Source: Thiotrichales bacterium
GTDB lineage: Bacteria > Pseudomonadota > Gammaproteobacteria > J044
Direction of reading: 5' to 3'
DNA: 11,070 nucleotides
Assembly (NCBI GenBank): GCA_024762895.1
Contig: JANTGN010000079.1
Location: forward strand, 1-11,070
Positions 8,101-11,070 of the stretch are shown piece after piece. Numbering within the stretch: the first letter of the stretch is position 1; the number at the start of each line of letters is the position of its first letter. The notes below the pieces were generated by a model. It was not told the origin of the DNA. It saw only the letters and a list, made by a program, of their open reading frames with translations, and made no database searches. The position numbers were made by a program, and so were the translations under genes.

Positions 8101-8688
8101 ATGCGCATTCTGCCCCAAATTTTGGTACTGTTTGCGGCTCTGATTCATTTCACCGGATGTAATGCTATGAGCGAAAGCCAGAATCCCCAGGTCCGTATGG
8201 AGACCAGCAAGGGTGTCATTGTTATCGAACTCTACGCCGAAAAGGCCCCGGAAACCGTCAAGAACTTTGTTCAGTACGTTAAAGACGGCCACTATGACGG
8301 CACCATCTTTCATAGAGTCATCCCCGGATTTATGATCCAGGGCGGTGGTTTTAATCCCGACATGTCGGAAAAGTCCACCCGCGACCCGATCCAGAATGAG
8401 GCCAATAACGGCCTGAGCAATGAAATCGGCACCATTGCCATGGCGCGTACCCCTGACCCGCATTCGGCGTCTGCCCAGTTCTTTATCAATGTGAAAGACA
8501 ACGATTTTCTGAATTTTCAGAATGAGACGCCTAACGGCTGGGGCTATTGTGTCTTTGGAAAGGTCACCGAGGGGATGGACGTGGTGAGCGCCATCGTAGC
8601 CGCGCCCACCGGAAACCACGGTATGCACCAGGATGTACCGCAGGACCCCATCGTGATCGAAAAGGCCACGCTGGTAGAAGGTGACTGA
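8101..8688 (+). CDS. ppiB: Cyclophilin B-type peptidyl-prolyl isomerase, probable lipoprotein
   Basis: Catalyses cis-trans isomerisation of X-Pro bonds during protein folding. From about residue 30 onward the sequence follows E. coli PpiB closely: the active-site blocks IFHRVIPGFMIQGGGF and SAQFFINV, then NDFLNF, GWGYCVFG and GMHQDVP are all present. The difference is at the N-terminus: 195 residues versus 164 in E. coli, with a hydrophobic segment (residues 3-18) ending in FTGC. Cys20 could be lipidated, with Asn21 at +2, which does not signal inner-membrane retention. The start at 8101 is supported by AGGAG 7 bases before it. A start at 8167-8169 would give a cytoplasmic form but has a much weaker ribosome site. 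It is divergent from cysS and overlaps lpxH by 8 bases. Function is near certain; the exported location is inferred, since Phe at position -3 of the lipobox is not the usual Leu. Confidence 0.94.
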   Translation: MRILPQILVLFAALIHFTGCNAMSESQNPQVRMETSKGVIVIELYAEKAPETVKNFVQYVKDGHYDGTIFHRVIPGFMIQGGGFNPDMSEKSTRDPIQNEANNGLSNEIGTIAMARTPDPHSASAQFFINVKDNDFLNFQNETPNGWGYCVFGKVTEGMDVVSAIVAAPTGNHGMHQDVPQDPIVIEKATLVEGD

Positions 8689-9409
8689 AACTCTCTTTAT
8701 CTCTGACCTGCATCTGGACAAGGAACGTCCGGATATCCAGGCCCTGTTCCATCGTTTTTTAGCAGGTCGTGCCGTACAGGCGGATGCCCTTTATATACTC
8801 GGAGATCTGTTTGAATACTGGATTGGTGATGATGACCCGGCACGGGAACATGCCCAGACACTGAAGGCCATCAAAACACTGACCACCGAGGGCACCTCAG
8901 TCTATTTTGTTGCAGGGAATCGTGATTTTCTGGTAGGTCAGGTCTTCCTGGAACAAAGTGGCTGCCAGTTATTAGATGACTATACGGTCATTGACCTGTA
9001 TGGCCGTCGTATCCTGCTTATGCATGGCGACACCCTGTGCACCGATGATGTCGAATATCAGCAACTACGAGCGATGATGCGCAATCCCGAGTGGCAGGCT
9101 CAATTCCTGGCGCAGCCCTACGCCGATCGCCTGCAGCAGGTGCTGTCACTCAGAAAAAAGAGCTCTGAGGCCATTGCTGCCAAGGGCGAGATTATTACCG
9201 ATGTGAATGATCAGGCCGTACGGGATACCATGCTCGAGTATGGCGTACATACACTGATTCATGGCCATACCCACCGACCAGCGGTACACAAATTTTTAAT
9301 TAATGAACAAGAATACACCCGGTATGTTCTGGGCGACTGGTACGAACAGGGCAGCCTGCTAAGCTGTACACCAGAAGGCTGTGAACTGACAGTAATGGAC
9401 CTGGGTTAG
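8681..9409 (+). CDS. lpxH: UDP-2,3-diacylglucosamine pyrophosphohydrolase
   Basis: Cleaves UDP-2,3-diacylglucosamine to lipid X and UMP, the fourth step of lipid A synthesis, at the cytoplasmic face of the inner membrane. The protein is 242 residues (E. coli 240) and is a calcineurin-like metallophosphoesterase. Metal ligands are visible at Asp9 and His11 (DLHLD), Asp42 (GDLFEYW), Asn80 (GNRDF), His115 (MHGDTLCTDD), and His196 and His198 (GHTHRP). The start is GTG at 8681, inside the end of ppiB, so translation is probably coupled to ppiB. The pairing ppiB-lpxH matches E. coli order. Its stop codon overlaps the stop of the convergent lipoprotein gene. The family and reaction are secure. Confidence 0.97.
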   Translation: MTETLFISDLHLDKERPDIQALFHRFLAGRAVQADALYILGDLFEYWIGDDDPAREHAQTLKAIKTLTTEGTSVYFVAGNRDFLVGQVFLEQSGCQLLDDYTVIDLYGRRILLMHGDTLCTDDVEYQQLRAMMRNPEWQAQFLAQPYADRLQQVLSLRKKSSEAIAAKGEIITDVNDQAVRDTMLEYGVHTLIHGHTHRPAVHKFLINEQEYTRYVLGDWYEQGSLLSCTPEGCELTVMDLG

Positions 9410-10203
9410 CTCTTCCTGTCTTCGACCTGTTCTGAGGCTGATGTCGGCTCATTCTGAGCATCCAGTTTGTAACGCCTATAGTCCGGTGGAACCATAAACA
9501 ACCGATCCGAGACCGGATAATCCTTTCGATAATCCATCAGCTCCCTGGAATAACCGCTATAGCTCCATTCCTGTATGGGAAATCCGGACCGGGTATGTTC
9601 TCCGGTATGAAATATCAGATTGGATAGCATGCAGGGGTCCTGGAACTCAACCGGTGTCTTGTGCAGATTTCTCGCCTGCTCGCCCGAGAGGGTGGTGGCA
9701 TATTCACCCAGCGCCCTGGCCTCATCCTCCAGCACCTCAGGAACAGACACGACATCGAAGCAACGCTTTGAATTGATCGAAAATGAGGTATGCACCGGGC
9801 GCTGACCACCGATCGAGGGGGCGTCTTCATCGACCTTGGATTGTGTAACCAGGTCCAGCTTGACGGGAGGTTCAATCTCTATCGGATGATAGGAAATCTC
9901 AAACACGGTCTGATCTTCGTGGGCCACACTAAAGATATTACGCGTGCCGCGGTCATAGAGCAGGAAGTCTCCCTGATCATTACCGTCATCGATGCGTAGG
10001 AACTCTTTGGTCACAATGAATCGACTGCCATAGGGGGGTACGCCCATCTCGCGCTCCTGAAATAACAGCACGGTCGCGGACGGCCCCTTTTGGGTTTCCT
10101 TTTGCACAACACTCGCCTCAGACTTAGGAGCCTCGACCTGTTCGCCTTCCGAACAGGCGACCAGCCCCAGCAGGGTGGTGATCAGGATCAGGTAATATTT
10201 CAT
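9406..10203 (-). CDS. Hypothetical lipoprotein
   Basis: A 265-residue protein I do not recognise. Residues 1-16 are a lipoprotein signal ending LVAC, with Cys17 as the lipid-attachment site; Ser18 at +2 suggests sorting to the outer membrane. Residues about 20-42 are a polar linker, followed by a globular part rich in beta-like segments (FIVTKEFLRIDDG, DFLLYDRGTRNIFSV, TVFEISYHPI). That pattern recalls periplasmic proteins that read as repeated strands, with no catalytic motif evident. Cys148 and Cys191 could form a disulfide. The last 25 residues are polar and probably disordered. GGAG lies 7 bases before the ATG, and the start overlaps the TGA of the upstream DUF455 gene as ATGA, so the two are probably made together. 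It converges on lpxH with a 4-base overlap. Confidence 0.85.
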   Translation of the reverse strand: MKYYLILITTLLGLVACSEGEQVEAPKSEASVVQKETQKGPSATVLLFQEREMGVPPYGSRFIVTKEFLRIDDGNDQGDFLLYDRGTRNIFSVAHEDQTVFEISYHPIEIEPPVKLDLVTQSKVDEDAPSIGGQRPVHTSFSINSKRCFDVVSVPEVLEDEARALGEYATTLSGEQARNLHKTPVEFQDPCMLSNLIFHTGEHTRSGFPIQEWSYSGYSRELMDYRKDYPVSDRLFMVPPDYRRYKLDAQNEPTSASEQVEDRKS

Positions 10204-11015
10204 AATTTATCTCCGGCCATGTTTTCCAGGCCCTTCAATTCGGTGGCAGTGAATCCCGCCTTTAAACGCGCCTCGATATGAAACGGACCCGGCAGGGTGG
10301 CCGTCATATATTCTCGAATCAGTGTCCTGAAGGTCGACTCGGCGTCCAGGCCCCGACGTTCGCAGTAATAGTGATACCAGCGCGACCCGATCGCCACATG
10401 ACCGATCTCATCACGCAGAATAATCTTCAGGCAGGCCACGGTCTCATGGTCCCCGGCCTTTTCCAGTCTTTCCATCATGCCTGGGGTCACATCGAGCCCG
10501 CGCGCCTCCAGGACACGCGGCACCAGTGCCATACGCACCATGGGATCAAAATCCGTCTTTATCGCCATCTCCCAGAGTCCGTTATGCCCGGGGAAATCAC
10601 CATAATCATAACCCAGGTCCTGCAGACGTTTTCTCAGCAGACCGAAATGATAGGCCTCTTCCGATCCGACCTGCAACCAGTCTCCCACAAAGGTATCTGG
10701 CAGATCTCGAAATCGATATACCGCATCCAGGGCCAGGTTGATGGCATTGAACTCGATATGCGTGATGGCATGGATTAGTGCCGCCCTGCCCTCGTTACTG
10801 CTCAGGCTACGCCTGGGCAGGTCCTGTGGCCTGACCAGCTCGGGTCTGCCGGGACGGCCAGGGCATTCTATCTTGTTAATCGTACCTTCCAGAACACGCC
10901 TGAGCTCACCCCGCTGCCAGCGATGATAAAGATCCTGTGCCTGGCTGCATTTTAGGGCGGGATCATTGGTCATCAGGGCCTGATAGACCAGGGGATAAAG
11001 AGAATCTTCAGACAT
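10200..11015 (-). CDS. DUF455 family ferritin-like protein
   Basis: A 271-residue soluble protein matching by eye the DUF455 family, with the characteristic stretch YGDFPGHNGLWEMA (about 138-151) and RMALVPRVLEARGLDVTPGM (161-180). The helices carry residues placed like the ligands of a di-iron ferritin-like bundle: Glu88 (HIEF), Glu120-x2-His123 (EEAYH), Glu170, and Glu203-x2-His206 (DEIGH). This suggests a metal-dependent oxygenase or hydroxylase, but no substrate is established for the family to my knowledge. I start at the ATG at 11013-11015; the frame also extends 8 codons to a TTG that lies inside the preceding gene. The ribosome site is weak, and the gene starts 7 bases after the upstream stop, so it is probably in an operon with it. 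Its TGA overlaps the lipoprotein ATG. Confidence 0.85.
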   Translation of the reverse strand: MSEDSLYPLVYQALMTNDPALKCSQAQDLYHRWQRGELRRVLEGTINKIECPGRPGRPELVRPQDLPRRSLSSNEGRAALIHAITHIEFNAINLALDAVYRFRDLPDTFVGDWLQVGSEEAYHFGLLRKRLQDLGYDYGDFPGHNGLWEMAIKTDFDPMVRMALVPRVLEARGLDVTPGMMERLEKAGDHETVACLKIILRDEIGHVAIGSRWYHYYCERRGLDAESTFRTLIREYMTATLPGPFHIEARLKAGFTATELKGLENMAGDKL

Positions 11016-11022
11016 TGGCACT

Positions 11023-11070
11023 TCAGACCTTAAGGGCAATCACAAGATCCATCACATTAGTACCGGTTGG
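11023..11070 (-). CDS. C-terminal end of a probable type-2 glycerate kinase (partial)
   Basis: The right edge holds the last 15 codons and TGA of a minus-strand gene. The peptide PTGTNVMDLVIALKV resembles the conserved C-terminus of the MOFRL-type glycerate kinase / hydroxypyruvate reductase family (GPTGTNVND-like motif). Such enzymes phosphorylate glycerate to 2-phosphoglycerate. Only the tail is visible, so the assignment rests on this motif. The gene ends 7 bases before the DUF455 start. Confidence 0.6.
   Translation of the reverse strand, partial: PTGTNVMDLVIALKV

Noticed and set aside
8059..8721. A 220-codon open frame on the minus strand covering ppiB
   Set aside because: It lies opposite a well-recognised cyclophilin, resembles no known protein, and is explained by the codon pattern of ppiB.
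10278..10778. A 166-codon plus-strand open frame within the DUF455 gene
   Set aside because: It is a shadow of the DUF455 coding strand, with no ribosome site and no recognisable domain.
1..11070. Mobile element, CRISPR array, phage or defence cassette
   Set aside because: No transposase, integrase, long terminal inverted repeat, regularly spaced repeats or known defence genes were seen on either strand.

Overview
The window looks like ordinary chromosome from a gammaproteobacterium. The block cysS (minus strand) divergent from ppiB-lpxH (plus strand) is the arrangement known from E. coli and relatives. The proteins (a large MscK-type channel, LpxH of lipid A synthesis, lipoproteins) indicate a Gram-negative envelope. 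GC content is moderate and the left half (channel, hydrolase) reads somewhat more AT-rich than the cysS-to-right-edge half. A free-living or symbiotic sulfur-oxidiser-like gammaproteobacterium would fit, but the species cannot be named from sequence alone.

Layout from left to right. (1) Positions 1-1122, minus: a methyl-accepting chemotaxis protein reading frame interrupted by two in-frame TAA codons and lacking a clear start; it runs off the left edge and is best read as a recently inactivated gene. (2) 1224-2924, minus: a membrane-anchored, probably periplasmic alpha/beta hydrolase with a C-terminal six-cysteine Kazal-like domain. (3) 2949-6380, minus: a 1143-residue mechanosensitive channel of the MscK/MscM class, only 24 bases upstream of the hydrolase and probably co-transcribed with it. 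(4) 6543-7931, minus: cysteinyl-tRNA synthetase. (5) 8101-8688 and 8681-9409, plus: a PpiB-like cyclophilin carrying a lipoprotein-type signal, overlapping lpxH. (6) 9406-10203 and 10200-11015, minus: an unknown lipoprotein preceded by, and translationally coupled to, a DUF455 ferritin-like protein. (7) 11023-11070, minus: the last 15 codons of what looks like a type-2 glycerate kinase, entering from the right edge.

There are three probable transcription blocks: glycerate kinase - DUF455 - lipoprotein (minus), ppiB-lpxH (plus), and cysS followed by mscK-hydrolase (minus). The divergent promoters for cysS and ppiB lie in 7932-8100. The lipoprotein and lpxH converge and share their stop codons.

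I found no CRISPR array, insertion sequence, tRNA, rRNA, phage gene or recognisable defence system. The least ordinary items are the hydrolase-Kazal fusion beside the channel gene, the lipid-anchored form of cyclophilin B, the DUF455-lipoprotein pair and the decayed chemoreceptor. None of these alone amounts to a demonstrated new system.
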